44,770 nt of DNA. It comes from Clostridiales bacterium (GTDB lineage Bacteria > Bacillota > Clostridia > Peptostreptococcales > Anaerovoracaceae). The translations under genes and the position numbers were made by a program. The notes beneath the pieces were generated by a model. It was given only the letters and a program-made list of their open reading frames with translations. It was not told the origin of the DNA and ran no database searches. Location: contig JAAZGD010000057.1 of NCBI GenBank assembly GCA_012511395.1, forward strand, positions 1 through 44,770, read 5' to 3'. Numbering within the stretch: the first letter of the stretch is position 1; every line of letters starts with the position of its first letter. This document shows, in pieces, positions 15,224 to 23,592 of the stretch.

Positions 15224-17497
15224 ATGGCATTGGAAGATTATTTGGACAATTTTAAAAACTGCCTTGAAAAGGAGGAGCCTTTTTGTCGTTCTGCCTGTCC
15301 TTTTAGGTTTGACGTAATAGGGATGATGGAAAGGATTAAGAGAGGCGCCTATAGAGGAGCATATCAGCTGTACAGGGACCGGGTGGTTTTTCCTGAAATC
15401 GTATCGATACTCTGTCCAAAACCCTGTGAGGCTGTGTGTCCAAGAAAGGATTACGGAGGCTCTTTGAGGATAAGGGACTTGGAAAAAGCCGTTGTGGAAA
15501 ACACAGAGGACAGGACTCCCACAGTTTTTAATGTGCCCAAAAAAGAAAAAACTCTGGACATCATCGGCGGAGGTATCAGCGGCCTTGCGGTGTTGGCAAG
15601 GCTTGCCGCAAAGAATTACAAGGTTACTCTATATGAAAAGAGCCACAGGTTGGGAGGCCATCTGTGGGAAAGGCTTCCTGACGGTGAGTTTTTAAAAGAC
15701 ATGGAGAACCAGCTTTCAGGCCTTGATTATACATTGAAGCTTAACCATGAGGTGAAGGATTTAAAGGAAGTCCTTCCTGCTTCGGCAGTCTTTGTTGCTA
15801 CAGGAAAAGGAGGCCAACTTTTTTCGGCAAGCCATGAGGACGACCTTTTGGTACCTAAGGAAGGCGAACCCCTTTTAGTTGCGGGGGGCAGATTATTTAT
15901 TGACGATGATATTTACAGCCTTTCAGACAGCCTTGATAAAGCAGTTATGATAGACAACTATTTCAGAACGGGAAGAATCATACCTGCTAAAAAATCAGAG
16001 AAAACCAAAACAGTAGTGGATAAGAAAACCTGGCTCTTTGACGGTGTTAAGGGAAAAGAAGGACAACCTCTTTCGAAGGAAGAAATGTTAAAGGAAGCCC
16101 AAAGATGCTTTTTATGCCAGTGCGATTTTTGCAGAACAAACTGTGATATTTTGGAGTATGTGGATAAATGGCCCTTAAGAGTTAAGGATGAGGTGGTGGC
16201 TACCACCATACCGGGCTGGTCTGAGGTAAAAGCTACTCCCGCAAAAAGGCTTATGAGTTCAAGCAATCTGGAAGATCTTTTAAAAGAGGTGTGTCCTGAA
16301 AAAATAGACCTTGACGGCCTTCTTCTTGAGGGTAGAAAGAGCATGCATAGACAGGACAAGGCTCCTTGGGCTTTCCATGATTTCTGGCTAAAGGACATGG
16401 ACCATGCCGACTCGGAAAAAGCCGCTTTGGGAAGAATGAAGGGTGATAAAGAAAAGTGTGATTATTTGTTTTTCCCGGGATGTCAGCTTGGGGCAAGCCG
16501 TCCCGACCTTTTGGAGAAAGCAGTGGATATTTTCTTTTCAAAGGAGGAGAATTCAGGCCTTCTTCTTCAATGTTGCGGTGTACCTGCTCTTTGGGCAGGC
16601 AGGGAAGATGAATATAATGAAAAACTTAATTTCATAAGGAGCTTTTGGGAAAAGTCCGGGAGGCCAACCGTAGTGACCACTTGCCCCACCTGTCAAAAAA
16701 GGTTTAAGGAAGACCTGGAGGAAATTCCTGTTATCTCCTATTATGAATGGCTTGAGCATAAGAGTGTGGATATTAAAAAAAGCGATAAAGAGTATGCAAT
16801 ATTTGATGCATGCGCTGCAAGAGACTTTCCAAAAATCCATGAGGCAGTAAGAAGTCTTGCAGAAAGAGCGGGGAATTTTAAAGAGCTTCCTGAAAGGGAA
16901 GAGGGGGCCAAGTGTTGCAGCTTTGGAGGCCAGTCCTCCATCGCAAACCCGGGATTTAAGGATTTCGTAGTGGAAAAGAGAAGTTCCTTAAGCCATCTGC
17001 CCTATATAACCTATTGTGTAAATTGCAGAGATGCTTTCCTGGACAAAGAAAAGGAAGCAGTTCATATTTTGGACCTCGTATTTGGAACGGAAAAAGAAAT
17101 TGCCATGAAGGTTTCCACAGAAAGTGAAAGAAGAAGAAACAGAGAAACTCTTAAAAGAGCAGTGCTGAAAAAGCAGTGGGCAGAGGAAGTGAAGGAAGAA
17201 AAAATGGATATAGAACTTGTAATGTCAAAGGAAGTGGAAGAAAAAATCAGCGGTATGAGAATACTGGAGGAAGAGATTATTGAAACTATTGTTTTCTTAG
17301 AAAGCACAGGCAGAAAAATACGACATGAGGGGAAAAACACTTCTTCAGGGTATAAAGAGATAGGCTATATGACGTATTGGGTGGAATATGAAAAGCTTTC
17401 GGAAAATAAGTTTAAGGTTCACAACGCTTATTCCCATAGAATGAAAATAGAGCTGGAGGAGGTTTGGGATGGACGAAAAAGAGACGATCATATGTGA
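15224..17497 (+). CDS. FAD/pyridine-nucleotide-type oxidoreductase with dicluster and CCG domains
   Basis: A 757-residue cytoplasmic electron-transfer protein. Its N-terminus has a GltD-like two-cluster cysteine set (Cys21, 25; Cys64, 68, 72), then an FAD-binding GGGISG (115-120) and ATGKGG near 205. A further cluster motif (CFLCQCDFCRTNCDI) lies near 295, and two heterodisulfide-reductase-type CCG domains follow: CCGVPAL with CPTC, and CCSFGGQ with CVNC. Such proteins move electrons between flavin, iron-sulfur clusters and a thiol or quinone-type partner. As the gene after the aldehyde oxidoreductase it is the natural electron acceptor or a maturation partner. ATG 15224 (AAAGGTG upstream) is chosen over an upstream ATG at 15182, which lies inside the hairpin. 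Confidence 0.85.
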   Translation: MALEDYLDNFKNCLEKEEPFCRSACPFRFDVIGMMERIKRGAYRGAYQLYRDRVVFPEIVSILCPKPCEAVCPRKDYGGSLRIRDLEKAVVENTEDRTPTVFNVPKKEKTLDIIGGGISGLAVLARLAAKNYKVTLYEKSHRLGGHLWERLPDGEFLKDMENQLSGLDYTLKLNHEVKDLKEVLPASAVFVATGKGGQLFSASHEDDLLVPKEGEPLLVAGGRLFIDDDIYSLSDSLDKAVMIDNYFRTGRIIPAKKSEKTKTVVDKKTWLFDGVKGKEGQPLSKEEMLKEAQRCFLCQCDFCRTNCDILEYVDKWPLRVKDEVVATTIPGWSEVKATPAKRLMSSSNLEDLLKEVCPEKIDLDGLLLEGRKSMHRQDKAPWAFHDFWLKDMDHADSEKAALGRMKGDKEKCDYLFFPGCQLGASRPDLLEKAVDIFFSKEENSGLLLQCCGVPALWAGREDEYNEKLNFIRSFWEKSGRPTVVTTCPTCQKRFKEDLEEIPVISYYEWLEHKSVDIKKSDKEYAIFDACAARDFPKIHEAVRSLAERAGNFKELPEREEGAKCCSFGGQSSIANPGFKDFVVEKRSSLSHLPYITYCVNCRDAFLDKEKEAVHILDLVFGTEKEIAMKVSTESERRRNRETLKRAVLKKQWAEEVKEEKMDIELVMSKEVEEKISGMRILEEEIIETIVFLESTGRKIRHEGKNTSSGYKEIGYMTYWVEYEKLSENKFKVHNAYSHRMKIELEEVWDGRKRDDHM

Positions 17498-17663
17498 GAA
17501 ATGTAATGTAGAGATGGTGATTCTGGAAGCAGATTTCTCCTACTTAAAGAGATCCTTCAGACATCCTGTATACAGGTGTCCTTCCTGTGGCCAGGTCTAT
17601 ATCCCGGAAGAGCTGGCAAAGGGCAGGATGCAGGAAGTGGAAACCCTTCTTGAGGATAAATAG
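17469..17663 (+). CDS. Small two-CxxC rubredoxin/zinc-ribbon-like protein (DVU_1557-like)
   Basis: A 64-residue protein with two CxxC pairs (Cys9/Cys12 and Cys37/Cys40), the pattern of a rubredoxin-like iron site or zinc ribbon. I recall it as the DVU_1557 family redox protein, always linked to this aldehyde oxidoreductase locus. The start lies 29 bases inside the previous gene with AGGAGG six bases upstream, so the two are translationally coupled. It may be an electron carrier for the oxidoreductase or a metal-binding chaperone; sequence alone does not distinguish these. Confidence 0.85.
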   Translation: MDEKETIICEKCNVEMVILEADFSYLKRSFRHPVYRCPSCGQVYIPEELAKGRMQEVETLLEDK

Positions 17664-17680
17664 AAAAAAGGAGTAGGGAA

Positions 17681-18373
17681 ATGGATATTTACGGTATACA
17701 AAAGGTTACGCTTCTTGACTATCCTGACAAGGTGGCCTGTACAGTTTTCACAGGAGGCTGTAACTTTAAATGTCCCTTCTGTCATAACAAACTTCTTATA
17801 GGAGAAGTTCCGGCAGAACCTGTGATGGAGGGAGAAGAATTTTTTAAGTTCCTTGATTCAAGAAAGGGCTTGCTTGACGGTGTTTGCATTTCAGGAGGAG
17901 AACCTCTTGTACAGCCTGACCTTGAAGACTTCATTAAAGGTATTAAGCAGAGGGGATTTTTAGTAAAGCTTGATACAAACGGCAGCTATCCCGAAAGGTT
18001 AAAGAGCCTGGTGGAAAAGGGCCTCATAGATTATGTGGCCATGGATATTAAGAACTCAAGGGGAAAGTATGGTAAAACAGCAGGGCTTGATATAGTGCCT
18101 TTAACAGCCATTGAAGAAACGGTGGAATATCTTCTGGGAGGTCCTGTAGACTATGAATTCAGGACTACAGTTCTGCGGGATTTTCATGAGGAAGAAGATT
18201 TTAATGAAATAGCCCAATGGATTAAGGGTGGAAAAAGGTATTTTATTCAGAACTTTGAGGATTCAGACGGTGTTTTAGTGCCGGGGCTGTCTCCTTATGA
18301 GAAGGAAGATTTGGAAAAGTTTGCTGATATTTTAAGAAAAACCATGGAATATGTGGAAATCAGAGGAATTTAG
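17681..18373 (+). CDS. nrdG: Anaerobic ribonucleoside-triphosphate reductase activating protein
   Basis: A 230-residue radical SAM activase that uses SAM and a [4Fe-4S] cluster to generate the glycyl radical on NrdD. Cluster ligands are Cys27, Cys31 and Cys34 (CNFKCPFC), followed by GVCISGGEPLVQPDL and the strand-4 LDTNGSYP. The N-terminal IYGIQKVTLLDYPDK is typical of the NrdG2 type. AAGGAG lies seven bases before the ATG. It is 17 bases after the small CxxC gene and so can be read from the aldehyde oxidoreductase promoter, while nrdD downstream also has its own promoter. Confidence 0.9.
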   Translation: MDIYGIQKVTLLDYPDKVACTVFTGGCNFKCPFCHNKLLIGEVPAEPVMEGEEFFKFLDSRKGLLDGVCISGGEPLVQPDLEDFIKGIKQRGFLVKLDTNGSYPERLKSLVEKGLIDYVAMDIKNSRGKYGKTAGLDIVPLTAIEETVEYLLGGPVDYEFRTTVLRDFHEEEDFNEIAQWIKGGKRYFIQNFEDSDGVLVPGLSPYEKEDLEKFADILRKTMEYVEIRGI

Positions 18374-18432
18374 AATACCACTACATGTTGTTGTGTTATT
18401 AAAATATTTATCTATATCTTGTGTAAAACCTC

Positions 18433-18461
18433 TTGACTGTGATACTGGCAAGGTATATTAT
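18433..18461 (+). promoter_or_regulatory. Promoter of nrdD-trxB
   Basis: TTGACT, 17 nt, TATTAT, ending 44 nt upstream of the first possible nrdD start. I looked for paired NrdR boxes here and could not make a convincing pair. Confidence 0.65.
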
Positions 18462-18505
18462 GTAGGCACACATAAGGGAGAATAAAAGTAGGTCAAGAAA
18501 GGTAA

Positions 18506-20896
18506 ATGGGTGGAGTCATGTATAAAGTAGAAAAAAGGGACGGCAAAGTAGTTGACTTTGATATAACGAAAATAAGTAAAGCGATTACCCAGGCCTTTGA
18601 AGCTGAAAACATGGAATATAACCAGGACATAGTGGATTTTCTGGCGTTGAAAGTCACCTCAGACTATGAGCCAAAGGTGAAAGACGGCCTTATAGGCGTT
18701 GAAGACATTCAGGACAGCGTGGAAGGCGTACTCATTAAAGCCGGTTATACCGATGTGGCAAAGTGCTATATCCTTTATCGTAAGCAGCGAGAAAAGATAC
18801 GTAATATGAAATCCACCATCCTTGACTACAAGGAGATTGTGGATAACTACGTTCATTTAAATGACTGGAGGGTAAAGGAAAATTCCACAGTTACTTATTC
18901 GGTAGGAGGCCTCATCTTAAGCAACTCAGGAGCAATAACCGCAAACTATTGGCTCTCTGAGATTTATGATGAAGAGATAGCAAGAGCCCATAGAAATGCA
19001 GACCTGCACATTCATGACCTTTCCATGCTGACAGGCTACTGCGCGGGCTGGTCTTTAAAGCAGCTTATTGAAGAGGGCTTAGGCGGGATTCCCGGCAAAA
19101 TAACTTCATCTCCTGCAAGTCATCTTGCTACTTTGTGCAACCAGATGGTTAACTTTTTAGGTATTATGCAAAATGAATGGGCAGGAGCCCAGGCTTTTTC
19201 TTCTTTTGATACATACCTTGCACCTTTTGTAAAGGTGGACAACCTGACCTTTGACGAAACAAAAAAGAGCATAGAGTCCTTCGTATACGGCGTCAACACA
19301 CCATCAAGATGGGGAACTCAGGCTCCCTTTTCCAATATAACACTGGACTGGACCGTGCCTAACGATATGGCAGAGCTGCCATGTATAGTAGGCGGCAAAA
19401 AGATGGATTTTAAATATAAAGACTGTAAGGAAGAAATGGATATGGTAAACAAGGCCTTCTTAGAAGTTATGATTGAAGGCGATGCCAACGGAAGAGGATT
19501 CCAGTATCCCATTCCCACATATTCCATTACAAAGGATTTTGACTGGTCTGAAACTGAAAACAATAAACTCTTATTCGAAATGACCGCAAAGTACGGCACT
19601 CCATATTTTTCAAATTATATTAACAGCGATATGGAGCCAAACGATGTAAGAAGCATGTGCTGTAGGTTAAGACTGGACTTAAGAGAGCTGAGAAAGAAGT
19701 CAGGAGGCTTCTTTGGATCAGGGGAAAGCACAGGCTCCATAGGAGTAGTGACCATTAACATGCCAAGAATAGCCTTTTTATCAAAGGATAAAGAGGAATT
19801 CTTCAAAAAACTGGACAAGATGATGGACATAAGCGCCCGTTCTCTCAAGGTGAAAAGAGATATTATAACGAGACTTCTTGAGGAGGGACTCTATCCATAC
19901 ACCAAGAGATACTTGGGGAATTTTGAAAACCACTTCTCAACCATAGGGCTTTTGGGAATGAATGAAGCTTGCCTTAATGCACCATGGATTAAGAAGGATA
20001 TGGCCCACGGGGAAGCTCAGGAGTTTACAAAGGAAGTTTTAAATCATATGAGAGATCGCCTTTCTGATTATCAGGAAATGTACGGAGACCTCTATAATCT
20101 GGAAGCAACTCCTGCAGAATCAACCACCTATAGATTGGCTAAACACGATAAGGAAAGATATCCTGAAATTATTACGGCGGCAGAAGAAGGGGGAACTCCT
20201 TATTACACAAACAGTTCCCATCTTCCTGTAAGCTTTACAGAAGATATATTCTCAGCTCTTGATATTCAGGACCGGCTTCAGACTCTATATACTTCAGGGA
20301 CAGTATTCCATGCCTTCTTAGGTGAGAAGCTGCCCTCCTACAGTTCTGCCATGAATCTTGTAAGAAAGATAGCCGAAAACTATCATCTGCCTTACTACAC
20401 CATGAGCCCTACTTATTCAGTATGTAAAAACCATGGTTATCTGGCGGGAGAATATAAAGAGTGCCCTGATTGCCACGAAGAGACAGAAGTGTACAGCAGG
20501 ATTACAGGCTACTATCGCCCTGTAAAGAACTGGAATGCAGGAAAAACTCAGGAATATAAAGAGAGAAAGCTCTATATTCCGGAAAACTCTGTTTTAACTG
20601 AGAGGGAAAGGGTAAAGAGTAATCTGGCTTCCAAAGGAAATGGTTTTTCCTACGGAGGTATTATGGAAGACGGAGTATACTTGTTCACCACAAAGACCTG
20701 CCCTAACTGTAAAATGGCAAAAGGCTTTCTTGAGACTGCAGGAGTGGAATATACTGCGGTAGATGCTGAGGATAATCTTGAGATGACAAAGCTTTTAAAC
20801 GTAAATATGGCACCTACCCTTGTGGTGGTAAGGGGAGAAGAACTGAACAGATATAACAATGCTTCCGATATAAAGAGATATTTAGAGGCGAAATAA
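18506..20896 (+). CDS. nrdD: Class III anaerobic ribonucleotide reductase with fused C-terminal redoxin
   Basis: NrdD reduces ribonucleoside triphosphates to deoxy forms without oxygen. The 796-residue chain starts with an ATP-cone regulatory domain (about 1-95: KRDGKVVDFD), followed by the catalytic barrel with MCCRLRLDLREL, a zinc site (CKNHG then CPDC) and the glycyl radical loop RITGYY with Gly668. Residues about 720-796 form a thioredoxin/glutaredoxin-like domain with active site Cys732-Pro-Asn-Cys735. The fused redoxin and the following trxB suggest that electrons come from NADPH through thioredoxin reductase, as known for NrdD2-type enzymes, rather than from formate. ATG 18518 is an equally possible start (GGTGGAG close upstream). 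Confidence 0.93.
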   Translation: MGGVMYKVEKRDGKVVDFDITKISKAITQAFEAENMEYNQDIVDFLALKVTSDYEPKVKDGLIGVEDIQDSVEGVLIKAGYTDVAKCYILYRKQREKIRNMKSTILDYKEIVDNYVHLNDWRVKENSTVTYSVGGLILSNSGAITANYWLSEIYDEEIARAHRNADLHIHDLSMLTGYCAGWSLKQLIEEGLGGIPGKITSSPASHLATLCNQMVNFLGIMQNEWAGAQAFSSFDTYLAPFVKVDNLTFDETKKSIESFVYGVNTPSRWGTQAPFSNITLDWTVPNDMAELPCIVGGKKMDFKYKDCKEEMDMVNKAFLEVMIEGDANGRGFQYPIPTYSITKDFDWSETENNKLLFEMTAKYGTPYFSNYINSDMEPNDVRSMCCRLRLDLRELRKKSGGFFGSGESTGSIGVVTINMPRIAFLSKDKEEFFKKLDKMMDISARSLKVKRDIITRLLEEGLYPYTKRYLGNFENHFSTIGLLGMNEACLNAPWIKKDMAHGEAQEFTKEVLNHMRDRLSDYQEMYGDLYNLEATPAESTTYRLAKHDKERYPEIITAAEEGGTPYYTNSSHLPVSFTEDIFSALDIQDRLQTLYTSGTVFHAFLGEKLPSYSSAMNLVRKIAENYHLPYYTMSPTYSVCKNHGYLAGEYKECPDCHEETEVYSRITGYYRPVKNWNAGKTQEYKERKLYIPENSVLTERERVKSNLASKGNGFSYGGIMEDGVYLFTTKTCPNCKMAKGFLETAGVEYTAVDAEDNLEMTKLLNVNMAPTLVVVRGEELNRYNNASDIKRYLEAK

Positions 20897-20910
20897 GGCG
20901 GAGGTTTTAA

Positions 20911-21822
20911 ATGAAGGACATCACAATAATAGGAGGCGGTTGTGCAGGTTTAACGGCAGCCGTGTACGGAGCAAGGGCAGGAAAGGATGTGCTGGTTCTT
21001 GAAGGAGGAGTTCTTGGGGGACAGATAAGCTATTCTCCAAGAGTGGAAAACTATCCTTCCATTCAATCCATCAGCGGCGCAGATTTTTCCGAACAGCTCT
21101 ACGAGCAGGCCCTGTCACTTGGAGTATCAGTTGAGTTTACAGAGGTTACGGAAGTAAAGGAGAAGGACAACCATTTCGTTGTAGTTACAGGTCAAGGTGA
21201 GTTTGAAACTAGGACGGTGGTAATTGCAACAGGTGTAAAACACAGAGCTCTGGATATAGACGGAGAGAAGGCTATGGCAGGTCATGGCGTGTCATATTGT
21301 GCCACATGTGACGGAGCCTTTTTCAGAAACCAAAAGGTGGCTGTTGTGGGAGGCGGAAACACTGCACTTCTGGGAGCGGAATACTTGTCTTCAATCTGTG
21401 ATCACGTTACCCTTATTCACAGACGGGATGCCTTCAGGGGAGAAGAGGCTTTAGTAAAGAGGCTTAGAGAGAAGGATAATGTAACCTTGATGACTCCTTA
21501 TGTAGTAACGAAAATTGAAGGGGAAGGAGCATTAAAGGGAGCCATAGTTAAAAATGTTAAAGACGAAAGTGAAACATCTTTGGATGTAAGCGGAATTTTC
21601 GTTTTAGCAGGTCAAATTCCAAACAATGACCTGTTTAAGGATTTGGTTAAGCTTACAGAGGGCGGATTTATAGATGCTAAAGAAGACTGCAAAACTTCAA
21701 GGCCCGGAATATTTGTGGCAGGAGACTGCAGGGAAAAAACTGTAAGACAATTGACCACAGCAGCGGCTGACGGAACGGTGGCGGCCCTTGCAGCATCTTC
21801 ATACATAGATGAGAATTTTTAA
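20911..21822 (+). CDS. trxB: Thioredoxin reductase
   Basis: A 303-residue FAD/NADPH oxidoreductase with FAD motif IIGGGCAGLTAA (6-17), redox-active Cys130-Ala-Thr-Cys133, a second nucleotide-binding VVGGGNTAL and the C-terminal GIFVAGDCREKTVRQLTTAAADG. Length is normal. It starts 14 bases after nrdD with GGCGGAGG upstream. The adjacency to a redoxin-fused nrdD suggests it reduces that domain, although it may also serve free thioredoxin. Confidence 0.93.
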   Translation: MKDITIIGGGCAGLTAAVYGARAGKDVLVLEGGVLGGQISYSPRVENYPSIQSISGADFSEQLYEQALSLGVSVEFTEVTEVKEKDNHFVVVTGQGEFETRTVVIATGVKHRALDIDGEKAMAGHGVSYCATCDGAFFRNQKVAVVGGGNTALLGAEYLSSICDHVTLIHRRDAFRGEEALVKRLREKDNVTLMTPYVVTKIEGEGALKGAIVKNVKDESETSLDVSGIFVLAGQIPNNDLFKDLVKLTEGGFIDAKEDCKTSRPGIFVAGDCREKTVRQLTTAAADGTVAALAASSYIDENF

Positions 21823-21902
21823 TCTTTTCGAGGAACAGGCTTAAACCTTAAGAAATCCTTTGGAAGGAATGCAGCTGATTTAAAAACAACCTGGAGAGCG
21901 AC

Positions 21903-22562
21903 ATGGAACTGGATCAAATATTAAAACAACGACAAAGCATCCGCAAGTTCAAAAATGTGGATATTCCCGATTCGGATATTGAGGAAATGGTCAAGGCGGC
22001 CGGTACTGCCCCTTCGGGAAAGAATATTCAAAACTGGTATTTTGTGGCTATAAAGCAGGAAGCTGCCAAAAAAGCCATTGGGGAAATCATTGAGAAGAAG
22101 AAGGAAGGAATTGCCCGTAAAATGGACGAGGTTGACGGGGATAAGGCAGCACGTTTTCGTAAGTTTGTGAAGAACTTTACCTTCTTTGCCACAGGTGCCC
22201 CTGTGCTGTTTCTGGTTTTTGCCGAAAACTATTACCCTTCCGGCTATAGGGAATATGAGCTCATAAACGCTCCCCGGGAAGTATTGGATGACCTGCTTTA
22301 CCATCGTAACCCCGGCATGCAATCAATAGGAGCCCTTCTTCAAACCTTTAGCTTAAAAGCCGTGGATATGGGCTATGGAACGTGCTGGCTCACCAGTGCC
22401 AATTATGCGGGAGAGGAAATCCAAAAATGGGCTCAGGATGAGGGGATTTTCTTCAAAGAGAACTATTTCCTTGCGGCCATGATGGCTCTCGGGGTTCAGG
22501 AAGAAGGAGCCAGAAGTCCGGGACGAAAAACGTTAGAAGAAATATATACGCTGATCAAATAA
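21903..22562 (+). CDS. Nitroreductase family FMN protein
   Basis: A 219-residue member of the FMN-dependent nitroreductase/oxidoreductase family: QRQSIRKFKNVDIPDSDI at the N-terminus, AAGTAPSGKNIQNWYFVAI for FMN binding, MGYGTCWLTS in the core and a C-terminal alpha/beta end. It would reduce flavins, quinones or nitro compounds with NAD(P)H; substrate not predictable. It lies 80 bases after trxB, with TGGAGAG before the ATG, and is followed by a strong terminator, so it may be the last gene of the nrdD transcript. Confidence 0.85.
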   Translation: MELDQILKQRQSIRKFKNVDIPDSDIEEMVKAAGTAPSGKNIQNWYFVAIKQEAAKKAIGEIIEKKKEGIARKMDEVDGDKAARFRKFVKNFTFFATGAPVLFLVFAENYYPSGYREYELINAPREVLDDLLYHRNPGMQSIGALLQTFSLKAVDMGYGTCWLTSANYAGEEIQKWAQDEGIFFKENYFLAAMMALGVQEEGARSPGRKTLEEIYTLIK

Positions 22563-22596
22563 AGTAATTAAAGCTTTTAAGAGAATATATTGAAAT

Positions 22597-22632
22597 AAAA
22601 GGGAAGTATCACCATAGATACTTCCCTTTTTT
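22597..22632. terminator. Strong bidirectional terminator
   Basis: A perfect 14-bp stem (AAAAGGGAAGTATC with GATACTTCCCTTTT) with a 6-nt loop and a T-run on both strands. It separates the plus-strand nrd unit from the convergent minus-strand suf unit. Confidence 0.9.
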
Positions 22633-22674
22633 AAGGTTTGATTTCCATGGAACCAGAGTGGTCTTTTTATTTTG

Positions 22675-23592
22675 TTATCTCAGGAAACCTTGCAAAATTT
22701 TCTCTTCTGCCTCTTCTTCTGTAAGGCCCAGGGCCATCAGCTTAATGAGCTGCTCGGAGTTTATCTTTCCTAAGGCAGCCTCATGTACCAGCTGAGCATC
22801 CTGATGGTAAGCGGTGATTTCAGGTACGGAAGAAACTACAGCTTCATCCATTATGATGGAATCACACTGTATATGGCCACGGGACTCTTCATAGCCTCTT
22901 AAATTTAAGTGGAACACCTGCTTTGATTTTCCCATGGCTACAGAACGGGAAATGATTTGGGCTGTAGAGTCTTTGCCTTTAAGCTCCACCGTCACATTTG
23001 ATTCAGCCTCCTGAGCTTCGTCAGTCAACAGCCTTTCTGTCACTATGAGCTTTGCATTTTTCTCAAGATATACATCTGTATCTCTCACAGTTTTGTCAAC
23101 GCCTCTTATTTGAATCATTTCCAGCTCAGCTACACCATTTTCTTTAATATGAATAATGGTCTTGGGGTTTAAAATCTTTTCCCCCCTGCCTTTGCCCTCG
23201 CCATAATGTTTTTCCACATACTTCATTCTGGCATTTTTTTCTATGAAAAACTCATGGATGCCGTCGTGTTGGGATGTAGCTTCCGAGTCGTTATGAATAC
23301 CGCACCCTGCAACTATTTCCACATCAGAGTCTTCCCCCACCAAAAAGGTATTGTAGACAAGGTCATTCATGGACTGTGAAAGGATTACAGGAATATGAAC
23401 GCTTTCATTTTTCGTCCCGGGTTTTATAATAACATCAATACCCGGCTTATCCTTCTTCGTTACGATGTTAATGTTCTCTGTAGTATTCCTTAATACGCCT
23501 TCGCCGTTTTTCCTTATGTTATATGCACCCTTTGGCATATCGTGAATATTTGCCACCTCTTCCAAAAGAGTTTTATGTGTCACATCCAGCAA
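22675..23592 (-). CDS. sufB: SufB/SufD-type Fe-S scaffold protein of a minimal SufCB (SMS) system
   Basis: SufB forms the cluster-assembly scaffold with the ATPase SufC. This 305-residue version is short compared with SufB of E. coli (about 495) and fits the SmsB type, a minimal two-gene ancestor-like system of anaerobes and archaea. The beta-helix core is present, with the GCGIHND cysteine near residue 105 and the C-terminal VPEITAYHQDAQLVHEAALGKI helical region that binds SufC. The start TTG 23592 is preferred because AGGAGG sits eight bases upstream; GTG 23613 is also open but lacks this. It overlaps sufC by 20 bases. Confidence 0.85.
   Translation of the reverse strand: MLDVTHKTLLEEVANIHDMPKGAYNIRKNGEGVLRNTTENINIVTKKDKPGIDVIIKPGTKNESVHIPVILSQSMNDLVYNTFLVGEDSDVEIVAGCGIHNDSEATSQHDGIHEFFIEKNARMKYVEKHYGEGKGRGEKILNPKTIIHIKENGVAELEMIQIRGVDKTVRDTDVYLEKNAKLIVTERLLTDEAQEAESNVTVELKGKDSTAQIISRSVAMGKSKQVFHLNLRGYEESRGHIQCDSIIMDEAVVSSVPEITAYHQDAQLVHEAALGKINSEQLIKLMALGLTEEEAEEKILQGFLR

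Noticed and set aside
18374..18505. NrdR boxes or a cobalamin riboswitch upstream of nrdD
   Set aside because: No two properly spaced NrdR boxes are present, and the gap is too short for a cobalamin riboswitch.
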